Part shown: positions 1 through 7,991 of the stretch, piece after piece
Layout of the letters: each line of letters begins with the position of its first letter
Position numbering within the stretch: the first letter of the stretch is position 1
Assembly (NCBI GenBank): GCA_903837785.1
Contig: CAILVY010000275.1
Coordinates: 1 to 41,299 of the forward strand
Direction: 5' to 3'
DNA: 41,299 bases
Origin: Candidatus Hydrogenedentota bacterium
GTDB taxonomy: Bacteria > Hydrogenedentota > Hydrogenedentia > Hydrogenedentales > CAILVY01
The notes under the pieces: model-generated
Told to the model about the DNA's origin: nothing
The model's database searches: none
What the model saw: only the letters and a program-made list of their open reading frames with translations
Program-made: the position numbers and the translations under genes

Positions 1-2505
1 CAGTTCGGCATCGCCTATGCCGGCAAGCCCCTTCGCTCCGGCCAGCAAGTCTGGTGGCAGGTGCGGGTATGGGATGAAGCCGATCGGGTCTCCGCGTACT
101 CCCCGCCGGCATCCTGGGAAATGGCCCTGCTGCGCGCCGAAGACTGGAAAGCCCAATGGATCCTGCGGAACGAAGCGCCCCCGGCCAGCGAGAAGGACTA
201 CTTCAACGATCATCCCGCGCCCATGTTCCGCAAGGACTTCGCCGTTGCCAAGCCCGTGAAACGGGCGCGCGCCTATGTGTGCGGCCTCGGCTACTACGAA
301 CTCCATCTCAACGGCCGCAAGGCCGGTAACCACGAACTCGATCCTGGATTGACCAGCTACGGCAAGCGCGTATTCTACGTGGTCCACGATGTCACCGCGC
401 TGCTGCAGCCGGGCTCGAACACCCTCGGGTGCCTCGTCGGCAACGGGTGGTACAACCCCCTGCCCCTCCGCATGTGGAACAAGTACAACCCGCGCGACGC
501 CCTCTATGTCGGGCCGCCATCGCTCCTGCTGCAGGTCGACATCGAGTATGCCGATGGCTCCGTGGATCAGGTCGCCACGGACCCCTCCTGGAAATGTGCC
601 GCCTCGCCCATTCGCAGGAACAGCCTATATCTCGGCGAAGTCTATGATGCCCGGCAAGAGCAGCCGGGATGGGATCAGCCCGGCTTCTCCGAGGCCGGCT
701 GGGAGCAGGCGGCGGCCGCACCCGTCCCCGCGGGCGCGCTCCAGGCGCAACCCATGCCCCCGATCCGCGTCACGGACCGCATTCGTCCCCGTTCGGTGCG
801 CGAACAGTCGCCGGGCGTGTTCATCGTAGACCTGGGCGAGAACATCGCGGGCCGGGTCCGCCTGCGCTGCCAAGGGCCGGCGGGAACGGAAATCCATCTC
901 CGCTACGGCGAACTGCTCTATCCCGACGGCGCACTGAATCCGATGACCTCCGTGTGCGGCCAACTCAAGAACGTCAAGGCCCCCGACGGATCAACGGCTC
1001 CCTTCACCGCCTGGCAGAATGACACGTATGTGCTGAAAGGCGCCGAAGCGGAGGAGTATGCGCCGCGATTCACCTGGCATGGCTTCCGCTATGTCGAAGT
1101 CACGGGATTCCCCGGCGTGCCGGCCGTGGACAATTTCACGGGGGAACGGATGCACAGTGACGTCGCGCCGGCCGGCGAGTTTGCCTGCTCCAACGACCTG
1201 TTCAACCAGATTCAGGCCGTGTGCGTGCGCACGCTCCGAGGCAACCTGCACAGTGTGCAATCGGATTGCCCGCACCGCGAGCGCTTCGGCTACGGCGGCG
1301 ACCTCGTGGCGGACAGCGAACTCGGCCTTTACAACTTCCAAATGGCCGCGTTCTATGCCAAGGTTGTCCGCGATTTTGCCGATGCCGTCCGGCCGAACGG
1401 CGGATTCACGGAGACCGCGCCCTACGTCGGTATCGCCGATTGCGGCCTGGGCGAGGGCAGCGGCCCGATCGGCTGGGGGACCGTGCATCCGCTCATGCTC
1501 TGGCAGCTCTATCAGCACTACGGCGACACGCGCCTGCTCGAAGAGCAATACGAGGCCGCCAAACGCTATCTGGCGCTGCTCGAAGCCTCGGCCAAAGACG
1601 ACGTGATCACGAAGTGCATCGGCGATCACGAAAGCCTCGCGGAGAAACAGCCCGAACTGACCAGCACGGCCTTCTATTGGCTCAATGCCCATCTCCTGTC
1701 GAATATCGCGCAGGTGCTGAAGCGCCCGGATGACGCCCGCCGTTTCAAGGAAAGCGCCGCGCGCATCGCCGCCTCGTTCAACCGCCACTTCCTCGATCCC
1801 GCCACCGGCCGCTATGGGCTGGGCACCCAGGCCAACCAGGCCTGCGCGCTGTATTTCGGACTGGTGCCCGCCGAGGCCAGGGCGAACGTGTTGGCGGTCC
1901 TGCTGAAGGACATTGTGGAAACGCATCAGGGCCACCTGAGCACCGGCATTTTCGGCACAAAGTACATGTTGCGCGCCCTCTCGGCCGCCGGCCGGATCGA
2001 CACCGCCTGCGGCATCGTGAACACGGAAGACTTCCCCGGCTGGGGGCATATGCTGAAGAACGGCGCGACCACCCTTTGGGAACACTGGGAATTCAGCGAC
2101 AACACCTTCTCCCACAATCACCCGATGTTCGGGTCCGTCAGCGAGTGGTTCTATGCGGACCTCGCCGGCATTCAGCCCGGGCCGGAGGCCGCTGGATTCG
2201 GCCAGATTGTGATTCAGCCCCGGGTGCCCAAGGGCCTCTCCTGGGTAAAGGCACATCTCGACACGATGCGCGGACGTATCCTGTCCGCGTGGCGCATCGA
2301 GAACGGGACGCTTCACTTCGAACTCACCCTGCCCCCGAACACGACCGCGGAGGTCTGCGTGCCCGGATCCGAGCCCTTCAGCGAAGGCGACACCCCCATC
2401 GCTGACGCGCCGGGCATCTCCGCGCTGGAGAAGGGCGAGGGGCATCTCCGTCTCAATGCCGGTTCGGGCACCTACCACTTCCGGAGTGTCTGGACCGGGC
2501 AATAG
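1..2505 (+). CDS. alpha-L-rhamnosidase (GH78-type), 5' end outside window
   Basis: The frame is open from base 1, so the N-terminus is missing; about 834 residues are present. The protein would hydrolyse terminal alpha-L-rhamnose from plant or microbial glycans. The first residues match the N-terminal beta-sandwich of bacterial rhamnosidases (VWWQVRVWDEAD, then DWKAQWI). These are followed by DLGENIAGRVRL and LRYGELLYPDG, and by the (alpha/alpha)6 catalytic signature DCPHRERFGYGGD near position 1264-1302. Further catalytic-domain marks are GWGTVHPLMLWQLY and GATTLWEHWEF. A C-terminal beta domain follows. GH78 enzymes typically run 850-1000 residues, so little is missing. I cannot see a signal peptide because the start is absent. 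No transporter or rhamnose catabolic gene is adjacent. Family assignment is firm; the exact glycan substrate is unknown. Confidence 0.93.
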   Translation, partial: QFGIAYAGKPLRSGQQVWWQVRVWDEADRVSAYSPPASWEMALLRAEDWKAQWILRNEAPPASEKDYFNDHPAPMFRKDFAVAKPVKRARAYVCGLGYYELHLNGRKAGNHELDPGLTSYGKRVFYVVHDVTALLQPGSNTLGCLVGNGWYNPLPLRMWNKYNPRDALYVGPPSLLLQVDIEYADGSVDQVATDPSWKCAASPIRRNSLYLGEVYDARQEQPGWDQPGFSEAGWEQAAAAPVPAGALQAQPMPPIRVTDRIRPRSVREQSPGVFIVDLGENIAGRVRLRCQGPAGTEIHLRYGELLYPDGALNPMTSVCGQLKNVKAPDGSTAPFTAWQNDTYVLKGAEAEEYAPRFTWHGFRYVEVTGFPGVPAVDNFTGERMHSDVAPAGEFACSNDLFNQIQAVCVRTLRGNLHSVQSDCPHRERFGYGGDLVADSELGLYNFQMAAFYAKVVRDFADAVRPNGGFTETAPYVGIADCGLGEGSGPIGWGTVHPLMLWQLYQHYGDTRLLEEQYEAAKRYLALLEASAKDDVITKCIGDHESLAEKQPELTSTAFYWLNAHLLSNIAQVLKRPDDARRFKESAARIAASFNRHFLDPATGRYGLGTQANQACALYFGLVPAEARANVLAVLLKDIVETHQGHLSTGIFGTKYMLRALSAAGRIDTACGIVNTEDFPGWGHMLKNGATTLWEHWEFSDNTFSHNHPMFGSVSEWFYADLAGIQPGPEAAGFGQIVIQPRVPKGLSWVKAHLDTMRGRILSAWRIENGTLHFELTLPPNTTAEVCVPGSEPFSEGDTPIADAPGISALEKGEGHLRLNAGSGTYHFRSVWTGQ

Positions 2506-2659
2506 GCGGACCTCACAATGCGGCTCCGCGGCGGAGCGCGGGTTTCGCGCGGCATGAATCGGTTTTGAGCGGGCGCCGGCCCCGCCCTTCACTATAGTCT
2601 GGCCCGCGCGCAACGCGGGGAATGATCGTGCGCGCCGCCGTGTTTCCCATGCGCTCTGG

Positions 2660-2687
2660 TGGACAAATCGCATTTACGTGGTATAAT
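2660..2687 (+). promoter_or_regulatory. Sigma-70-type promoter for the 61-aa orphan gene
   Basis: A -35 box TGGACA (2660-2665) is followed by a 16-nt spacer and a perfect -10 TATAAT (2682-2687). A TG at 2679-2680 makes it an extended -10. Transcription would start near 2694, about 95 nt before the downstream ATG, just at the beginning of the folded leader. The 2506-2659 stretch before it is GC-rich and contains no gene I can support. Confidence 0.75.
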
Positions 2688-2697
2688 AGAAGCGACT

Positions 2698-2768
2698 GTG
2701 GGAAGGGCTGCCCCAGTAAAAGACGCAAGTGACGTGTGCTTTCTTGGGGAAGGGCCGGGTATTCCCAC
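2698..2768 (+). promoter_or_regulatory. Folded 5' leader, possible cis-regulatory RNA
   Basis: Between the promoter and the ribosome site the RNA can form a long nested hairpin. GTGGGAA (2698-2704) pairs with TTCCCAC (2762-2768), and CCCCA (2711-2715) pairs with TGGGG (2745-2749). Inside, AAAG (2719-2722) pairs with CTTT (2739-2742), and CGCA (2724-2727) pairs with TGTG (2735-2738). The Shine-Dalgarno AAGGAGGAGG lies just outside the closing stem. I do not recognise it as a known riboswitch class. Confidence 0.5.
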
Positions 2769-2788
2769 TGAGCAAGGAGGAGGCGCCT

Positions 2789-2974
2789 ATGAACGCGTAC
2801 GGCATTCCTGAAAACCCGGCACTGGCAACCACGTCGCGCATTCGAAAATGGTGGCTGCACTCGGTTCGCGGCTACACAGTGGTAACCACGCGGCGTCAGC
2901 CCCACACCGGCATGTTCGGCCCCACCTTCGAGGACGTCTATCTGCTCATCCCCAAAACGACCAAGGTGCATTGA
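2789..2974 (+). CDS. 61-aa hypothetical protein
   Basis: The gene is supported by a very strong ribosome site (AAGGAGGAGG, ending about 6 nt before ATG), an upstream sigma-70 promoter and a structured leader, not by a recognised family. The 61-residue product is basic in its middle (RIRKWW, TTRR), rich in Thr and Val, and has no signal peptide, Cys pair or clear membrane segment. The stretch GYTVVTTRRQPHTGMFGPTF looks like a compact beta-rich fold. It is isolated: the upstream gene ends 283 nt earlier and the next gene is convergent. A short palindrome, GCGGCC-T-GGCCGC at 3033-3045, lies in the convergent gap. No function is assigned. Confidence 0.6.
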   Translation: MNAYGIPENPALATTSRIRKWWLHSVRGYTVVTTRRQPHTGMFGPTFEDVYLLIPKTTKVH

Positions 2975-3045
2975 AGGCCGATCGACCCTGAATCACGCCC
3001 ACTCCGCACGGGCAATGTCGCCGAAACGGAACGCGGCCTGGCCGC

Positions 3046-3813
3046 TCAAAGACCCAGATTGTCCATCGCCTGATTCTGCTGATCGTTGCGGTTTGCGCCC
3101 GCATCCCCCAGCTTCTCGCGCGCATAGCCGCCCGCCGCATTTGCACCCGACTGGCCCATGCTGTTGAGTTGCTGCTGCATCCCCACCCCGGTCATTACCT
3201 CACCCATGGGGCCCGCGCCGCCCATAGGCACATTCCCTTGCGCTGCCTGCGGCGCCGGAGCTGCCGGGGACGATGCGCTCTGGGCTTGTCGCGGATGCGT
3301 CACGGAACCATTCTGATTGTTGTAGAGGAACTGCTCACCCGACGCCGTGCGCGGCACAACCTTCAGGTACGTCGGGTAGAGATCATCCAGCGTCGGAGGA
3401 TAGAAACCGGTCGTCTGGCCATAGTTCCCGATCGCGGCCTGGATCTGTTGGATAAGCTGCAGGTCCTGCGCCGTGGGGCCGGCCTGGGTCGCCGCGACGG
3501 GCGCCTCGAGCAGCTTCCCCGTGGTCGCATCGTAGCCATAGGGCGTCCCGTCCGCTTTGGCGGGCAGCGAGGGCAGGTAATTCGGCACGAGCGCATCCAG
3601 CGACGGGGGATACACCCCCTTCTCCGCCTGATACGTGGCGATGGCCCGCTCGACATTGATGCGGCCCGAAGTTCCGGCGGCATTGCCTATCTGCCGTTTC
3701 ATGGCCGAGAGCTGCTGGGCCTGCAATTCGCCCTGCACCGCCGTCGCCGTCAGCACTTCCGCGCCGCACCCCGCCAGGAGCAGCGCCACGATCGCGATGA
3801 TGCTTGTACGCAT
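3046..3813 (-). CDS. Lipoprotein with two tandem pseudopilin-tail-like domains
   Basis: This is a 255-aa predicted lipoprotein. It begins MRTSIIAIVALLLAGC, a classic lipobox with Cys16 as the lipidated residue. After a short helical stretch two homologous segments follow. The first contains AIATYQAEKGVYPPSLDALV and the second IGNYGQTTGFYPPTLDDLYP; both continue into a short beta hairpin. This pattern (helix, Y-P-P-S/T-L-D-D/A-L, Gly/Tyr-rich hairpin) resembles the C-terminal part of type II secretion pseudopilins, here without an N-methylation helix. The tail is Gln/Asn/Gly-rich. The start at 3813 has GGAGG 8 nt upstream. The earlier in-frame ATG at 3837 lies inside the -10 box, so it cannot be used. 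Function unknown; an envelope scaffold role is a guess. Confidence 0.75.
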   Translation of the reverse strand: MRTSIIAIVALLLAGCGAEVLTATAVQGELQAQQLSAMKRQIGNAAGTSGRINVERAIATYQAEKGVYPPSLDALVPNYLPSLPAKADGTPYGYDATTGKLLEAPVAATQAGPTAQDLQLIQQIQAAIGNYGQTTGFYPPTLDDLYPTYLKVVPRTASGEQFLYNNQNGSVTHPRQAQSASSPAAPAPQAAQGNVPMGGAGPMGEVMTGVGMQQQLNSMGQSGANAAGGYAREKLGDAGANRNDQQNQAMDNLGL

Positions 3814-3835
3814 GGCATGGACCTCCATCGACCCC

Positions 3836-3844
3836 ATTATAGCA
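3836..3844 (-). promoter_or_regulatory. Extended -10 element for the lipoprotein gene
   Basis: On the minus strand the sequence reads TGCTATAAT, an extended -10, with no convincing -35 at 16-18 nt. Transcription would start near 3829, about 16 nt before the lipoprotein ATG at 3813. This fixes the shorter start. Confidence 0.6.
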
Positions 3845-3895
3845 TTTCGATGGCGCGTGCAGGCCCCCGATGAGGCGGCCCAAGGCGGATCCGCG

Positions 3896-4882
3896 CTAGC
3901 GCAGGTTGATCGTGACGGTGGTCGGCTGGCCCCCGCGAACCACCTGCACGTTGATCTGCTGGGCGTTCTTGTACTTCTCGATCATCGGCATGACCTGCGA
4001 GAAATCCGTCACCGCGTCGCCGTTCACCCCTGAAATCACATCTCCGTCCTGAAAACCCAGGGCGTTCGCGTACGGAATGCTGTTGATGTCGGGAACGGCG
4101 AGGCCAATCGGTTTCCCGCTTGCATCCTTGGCCACCGTCGGCGTGTGCTGGGCCAGCAGCGCCAGGCCATCCGCCTCGGTCAGCTTCTTGTCGAACTGGA
4201 TGTCCTTCACATTGACCATGCGCCCGCCGCCCTTGTACTCCTCCGTCCCCTTCGCCGCGATCACCTTCGGCTCTTCCTTCTTCGGCGCGGCGGCAGCCGC
4301 GGGCGCCGCTTCCGGCTTCGGCCCCACGCTGTAGCTGGCTTCCTTCATGGCGTGGCCCGCCCGGTAGTCCCACGGCGACAGCGGCGCCGCCTCCGACCAC
4401 AGGCCGGATTTTGCGGCAAGCGCCTTCGCATTCAAGCCCTTCAGCGCGGCATCCTTCGCGGCATTCTGGCTGTCCCACCACGCCAGCCCCGCGTCCAGAA
4501 GCGATTGATTCAGGTTGACGTAATCCGGCCCGATAACCATGGCCACCGGCCGCCCTTCACTGTCGGTCGCCTTGATCTCGAGCGACACTTCTTTGTTCAG
4601 CACCTTTTCCGTCACATATTGCTTGGCCTTGTCCGCGTACGGCTGGCCCGTTTCCGGACACGCCACGCCGTACAAACGCACCACCTTCGCAGCGCCCCCT
4701 TCCTGAATCGTGATCAGATCGCCCGACTGCACCCCGGTAACCGTCGCGGTCACGGCTTCGGCGCCGGCCCAGGCACACACCGCCGCGAATGCGGCCGCGC
4801 ATGAAACCACCCAAAGGCTCTTCATCGCTGTTCTCCATCGTAGTCTTGCCGGAAAAGGGAACATCGTACTCGCTTCCTTCAT
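3896..4882 (-). CDS. Secreted staphylococcal-nuclease-like domain fused to a PDZ domain
   Basis: This is a 328-aa exported protein. Residues 20-43 form a signal peptide (MKSLWVVSCAAAFAAV...AEA). Residues 45-165 are an SNase-like OB fold with SGDLITI, VRLYGVACPE and SEGRPVAMV. A linker rich in Ala/Pro/Glu/Lys (185-215) leads to a C-terminal PDZ domain (about 255-328, LGFQDGDVISGVNGDAV). Compared with staphylococcal nuclease, D55, R69, E77 and R111 are kept (equivalents of D21, R35, E43, R87), but the metal ligand D40 is Ala74 and T41 is Cys75. Catalysis is therefore doubtful. The start at 4882 has AAGGAGG with 7-nt spacing; a second plausible start is the ATG at 4825 (GGAGA, 7 nt), which gives a more ordinary signal peptide. 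It lies 83 nt after mazG on the same strand. Confidence 0.8.
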   Translation of the reverse strand: MKEASTMFPFPARLRWRTAMKSLWVVSCAAAFAAVCAWAGAEAVTATVTGVQSGDLITIQEGGAAKVVRLYGVACPETGQPYADKAKQYVTEKVLNKEVSLEIKATDSEGRPVAMVIGPDYVNLNQSLLDAGLAWWDSQNAAKDAALKGLNAKALAAKSGLWSEAAPLSPWDYRAGHAMKEASYSVGPKPEAAPAAAAAPKKEEPKVIAAKGTEEYKGGGRMVNVKDIQFDKKLTEADGLALLAQHTPTVAKDASGKPIGLAVPDINSIPYANALGFQDGDVISGVNGDAVTDFSQVMPMIEKYKNAQQINVQVVRGGQPTTVTINLR

Positions 4883-4965
4883 AGTACCCCCTCCTTCCCC
4901 GAGAAACAAGGAGACAAGACCCCCGTTTCACCCCTGGCATCCGCCGCCGGGGCCCTCGCGCCCAT

Positions 4966-5400
4966 TCAGCGGGCGCCCTTCTCCCGACGCTTCTTCTCTT
5001 CGCTCTTGACCCGGTTCCAGGCGTCCATGGCGGCTTCAGGGGTCTGGGCGCGGTCCTCGCCAAACACATGACCGTGGCGGCGAATCATCTTCTCGTGGGT
5101 TTTCCGCAGGGCCTCCTCCCACCGGAAGCGGCCCTCGTCTTCGAGCGCCGCCGCCGCCGCCAGCAGCGTGAAGAGGCAGTCGCCGAATTCCTCTTCGATA
5201 TGCTCCTGATCCCCCCCGTCGATGGCCTCCGTCAATTCTACCGCCTCTTCCCGTACAAAAACGGAAAACTCCCGACCTGTCCGCTCGCGATCCCAGGGGC
5301 AGCCCTCGGGCGATCGCAAGTATCGCGTCAGTTCCGCCAGCGCATCGAGCCATTCCGCCTTGTTTTTCGGGATTTTGCTGAGATGAGGATACGATTCCAT
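4966..5400 (-). CDS. mazG: MazG-family nucleoside triphosphate pyrophosphohydrolase
   Basis: This 144-aa single-domain MazG hydrolyses NTPs/dNTPs to monophosphate and pyrophosphate, acting as a house-cleaning or (p)ppGpp-linked enzyme in the cytosol. The family signature is clear: CPWDRERT (34-41), the metal-binding EE51-52 and E55 in REEAVELTEAID, then EEEFGD (69-74). The C-terminal part KTHEKMIRRHGHVFGE is the usual family tail. E. coli MazG has two such domains; this is the short one-domain form. The start at 5400 gives the expected N-terminus; a longer reading to 5496 adds an unrelated Arg-rich stretch. Upstream it is divergent from the zinc-ribbon gene at 5520; downstream it is followed by the SNase-like/PDZ gene. 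Confidence 0.88.
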   Translation of the reverse strand: MESYPHLSKIPKNKAEWLDALAELTRYLRSPEGCPWDRERTGREFSVFVREEAVELTEAIDGGDQEHIEEEFGDCLFTLLAAAAALEDEGRFRWEEALRKTHEKMIRRHGHVFGEDRAQTPEAAMDAWNRVKSEEKKRREKGAR

Positions 5401-5519
5401 GGGGGGTTTTCCTGATTTTCGGAGAAAGTGGCGGCGATTTCTTCGGGAACCTGTAAAGTTTTGACTCCCGCTGCCGATAATACCCGAGGACAGCATTCAG
5501 GGACAAGGAGGTCCGGCCT

Positions 5520-5699
5520 ATGACAGTTCAATGTTGCGTATGCAAGAAGGTCAAGGAAGACAATCAGTGGGTGCGCCGCGCCGTGCAGACGCCGGGCGCC
5601 ATCAGTCATTCCTACTGCCCGCACTGTCTTGAGTTGAGTCTGCAGGCCATGCGGACAGAGTTGGCGCGGCGTCGCACCGCCGCAACTGCAACCGCGTAA
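5520..5699 (+). CDS. 59-aa stand-alone zinc-ribbon-like protein
   Basis: A short gene with a strong ribosome site (AAGGAGG, 8 nt before ATG) and its own terminator. The protein has cysteines at 5, 6 and 8 (QCCVCKKVKED) and a second knuckle, SHSYCPHCLE, with Cys33 and Cys36, so one zinc ion could be held by four Cys. The pattern C-x-C-K-K-(I/V)-K/R-(D/E)...W...S-H-x-x-C-P-x-C-L is one I know from short C-terminal zinc-ribbon-like tails of PAS/GAF sensor proteins and response regulators; here it stands alone. A basic, Ala-rich tail follows. A GATAAT -10-like hexamer is at 5476-5481 but lacks a good -35. A role in signalling or nucleic-acid contact is inference only. Confidence 0.7.
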   Translation: MTVQCCVCKKVKEDNQWVRRAVQTPGAISHSYCPHCLELSLQAMRTELARRRTAATATA

Positions 5700-5739
5700 T
5701 TTCGCCGTCAGCGCGCCTCAGGCGCGTTGTGTGAAGGAG

Positions 5740-5779
5740 AAGCGCCAGCCACGGAGGGCGGGCGCTTTTCCGTTTTTTT
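5740..5779 (+). terminator. Rho-independent terminator of the zinc-ribbon gene
   Basis: AAGCGCC (5740-5746) pairs with GGCGCTT (5761-5767) around a 14-nt loop, followed by TTCCG and seven T residues (5773-5779). It lies 40 nt after the stop. A second hairpin, CGCGCC-TCA-GGCGCG, precedes it at 5712-5726. Confidence 0.8.
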
Positions 5780-5785
5780 CAGGTC

Positions 5786-6706
5786 CTATTGCGCCGCGCC
5801 GGCGAAGGCAATTTCGCCGTGGATCTGGCGGGCAATAATCTTGGCCACTTCGCCCACGCGTGGGCCGGGACGCATGCCGTAAGACTCCGTGATGAAGAAA
5901 ATGCGTCCCTTCTGAACCGCGGGGAGCGCGGACAAATCGCGCCAGTCGCCGAAATAGGCGTCCTGCTGCTTCTGCGTGAGTCCCTCGCCGCAGTGAAACT
6001 CGAGGATCACCTCCGGCGCCCGCAGCACGACACTCTCCTTCGAGGCTTCAAAGTAGGCATCCTTGCCGTCCGCAAATACGTTGTCGCCGCCGGCCACATC
6101 GAGCAGTTCGGACAGAAACGAGGCCGCACCCACCGTATTGAGCGTGTTCAGGTCGTGCGACTGGCGGCCGGTGATGATCAGCACCTTGGCACGGGGCCGA
6201 TCCTTGACGGCGTCGCGCACGGACTGGATCTCGGCCGTAACCTGTTCGCGCAAACGGTCGGCTTTCTGCGGACACTTCAGGGCGTGCCCGATCAACGTGA
6301 TGCCCTGATCAATCGTTTCCAGGCTGTCCATGCTCACGCTGAGCACGGAAACCTTGTTGAGTTCGGCGTACGCGCTTACTTTGGGATAGCGCCCGGCGAT
6401 GATGATCAGTTCCGGCGACAGCAGCGTGATCTTCTCGATGTCCGGGTCGATGTACCCGCCGACGTTCGGGAGCTCTTTCACCTCGGGCGGATAATCGTCG
6501 AGCGCGCCCACGGCCGCGATGCGTTTGCCCTGCTTCAGCGCAAACACGGTTTCCGTAATGTGCGGACCCATCGTGATGATGCCTTGGCGCCGCCCGCCAA
6601 TGGACGCGGTGTTCCCGCATCCGGCAAGCGCCCCCGCGGTCATCAGCAATACAAGGCTGACGGCTGCACCGGCGAAAAATGGATGGATCTTGGGCGTGCT
6701 CATCAT
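5786..6706 (-). CDS. Periplasmic-binding lipoprotein, BtuF/FhuD-type (cluster A-II)
   Basis: This is a 306-aa predicted lipoprotein that would capture a cobalamin, iron-siderophore or haem-type ligand for an ABC importer. The N-terminus has a hydrophobic signal ending LAGC (lipobox). The mature part shows the TroA/BtuF-like two-lobed pattern: GIITMGPHITETVFALKQGKRIAAVG, then DIEKITLLSPELIII, a long central helix (KADRLREQVTAEIQSVRDAV) and a second lobe with AASFLSELLDVAGGDNVFAD. The last stretch KGRIFFITESYGMRPGPR is typical of the ligand-facing C-lobe. The two adjacent ATGs at 6706 and 6703 share one GGAGG site. Neither a permease nor an ATPase is next to it; RluD is 88 nt upstream on the same strand. 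The ligand cannot be told from sequence. Confidence 0.82.
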   Translation of the reverse strand: MMSTPKIHPFFAGAAVSLVLLMTAGALAGCGNTASIGGRRQGIITMGPHITETVFALKQGKRIAAVGALDDYPPEVKELPNVGGYIDPDIEKITLLSPELIIIAGRYPKVSAYAELNKVSVLSVSMDSLETIDQGITLIGHALKCPQKADRLREQVTAEIQSVRDAVKDRPRAKVLIITGRQSHDLNTLNTVGAASFLSELLDVAGGDNVFADGKDAYFEASKESVVLRAPEVILEFHCGEGLTQKQQDAYFGDWRDLSALPAVQKGRIFFITESYGMRPGPRVGEVAKIIARQIHGEIAFAGAAQ

Positions 6707-6794
6707 GCGTCCTCCCGGCCTCCTCGGCGACGCGCTGCCCACGCATCGCCACACCTGCACTCCTATTATGAAGGAATCCGGCGAAAAATGCGAG

Positions 6795-7787
6795 TCATTT
6801 CAGGGCGCGCAAGGCGTCGAGCGCGTGCATGAACTCCGCGGGCGGCGGCGCGGTGAAGCTGATGCGTTCGCCGCTGGCGGGATGCGTCAGGCCCAGCAAC
6901 TCCGCGTGCAGCGCCTGTCCTGGCAGCGCTTCGAGGATCGCCCGCGTCTCCGGCGAAATCGGCCAATGGTCGAAGTCCGTCACGCCGTAGACCGGGTCGC
7001 CCAGAACGGGCCGTCCCGCAAAGCGCATGTGCACGCGGATCTGATGGGTGCGCCCGGTCTCGAGCCGGAGCGCGACAAGCGACGCCGGCCCAAAGCGTTC
7101 CAGCACCTCGAAATTCGTCACGGCATCCCGTGCGGCAACCCCCGTCACGGCCATGCGGCTGGGATCCGCCAGGCTCCGGCCGATGCTCGCGCAGATGCGC
7201 CCCCGCTGCTCGCCGAACTCGCCCCGCACCAGCGCGAGATAGCGCCGGTCAAACGTGTGCTCCGCCGCCTGGCGCGCGAGATGGTTGAAGGCGCGCTGCG
7301 TCTTCGCCACAACCATGACGCCCGAAGTGTCGCGGTCGAGCCGGTGCACCACGCCGGGACGCGCCAGTTCGACGCCCGGCCGCTGGAAATCAGGACAGTG
7401 ATGCAGAATCGCGTTTACGAGCGTGCCGGTGTAATGCCCCGGCGCGGGATGCACAACCATGCCCGAGGCCTTGTTGACGACCACGATTTCCGCGTCCTCG
7501 TGAAGAATGTTGATCGGAAGATCTTCGGGTTCCGGCAAGGCGGGCGGCGGCTCGGGAATCTCCACGCGGATCCGGTCCTCGGCCGCCACCACCCGCGACG
7601 GTTTGACACAGGTTTGCCCGTTGATCGCAACGCGCCCCTCTTTAATGAGCCGTTTCATGAAAGAACGGGAGGCATCCTCGACCGCCTCCGCCAATGCGGC
7701 GTCCAGCCGGAACCCGGCAAGCTCTTCGCCGATGATTGTCTCCACGATTTCGTTCATGCTCGGGGGAATACCCTTTCCGTGCTTCAT
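6795..7787 (-). CDS. rluD: 23S rRNA pseudouridine synthase, RluD family
   Basis: This 330-aa enzyme isomerises uridines to pseudouridine in large-subunit rRNA (positions 1911, 1915 and 1917 for E. coli RluD). An S4-like RNA-binding domain occupies about residues 15-80 (RLDAALAEAV...SRSFMKRLIKEGRVAINGQ). The catalytic domain carries the invariant HRLDRDTSG at 148-156, with the nucleophile Asp151. It also has LETGRTHQIRVHMRFAGRPVLGDPVYG, diagnostic of the RluA/RluC/RluD group. The start at 7787 and the ATG at 7757 are both possible; neither has a good Shine-Dalgarno, and the domain needs only the later one. The RluD name rests on domain order and length; RluC is the main alternative. Confidence 0.9.
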   Translation of the reverse strand: MKHGKGIPPSMNEIVETIIGEELAGFRLDAALAEAVEDASRSFMKRLIKEGRVAINGQTCVKPSRVVAAEDRIRVEIPEPPPALPEPEDLPINILHEDAEIVVVNKASGMVVHPAPGHYTGTLVNAILHHCPDFQRPGVELARPGVVHRLDRDTSGVMVVAKTQRAFNHLARQAAEHTFDRRYLALVRGEFGEQRGRICASIGRSLADPSRMAVTGVAARDAVTNFEVLERFGPASLVALRLETGRTHQIRVHMRFAGRPVLGDPVYGVTDFDHWPISPETRAILEALPGQALHAELLGLTHPASGERISFTAPPPAEFMHALDALRALK

Positions 7788-7991
7788 GTTTTCAAAATCG
7801 AAGGCACAGTTTAAACAGAGCGTCTAACAGACACATCCTAGCGGTTCCGGAGGAACATTGCACACAGGACGGAACCAGAAAGCAGTGTTCGCGCCGCGTG
7901 GGATGTGTCCGCGGAAGGACAACGGGCGCTTGACCCGTTGATTCGTTCAACATTGGGCTGTGGCACGAGCAAGTCACGCCTTTCGAGAGCA

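Noticed and set aside
991..2673. 560-codon open frame on the minus strand opposite the rhamnosidase
   Set aside because: It is a shadow of a GC-rich gene; composition is Arg/Gly/Ala/His-rich with no domain, and the opposite strand carries a clear GH78 enzyme.
3814..3837. Upstream in-frame ATG codons for the lipoprotein
   Set aside because: They overlap the -10 box or predicted start point, and the ATG at 3813 has the proper ribosome site and lipobox.
5462..5481. TTGACT and GATAAT upstream of the zinc-ribbon gene as a promoter
   Set aside because: Only 9 nt separate them, too short for a sigma-70 promoter.
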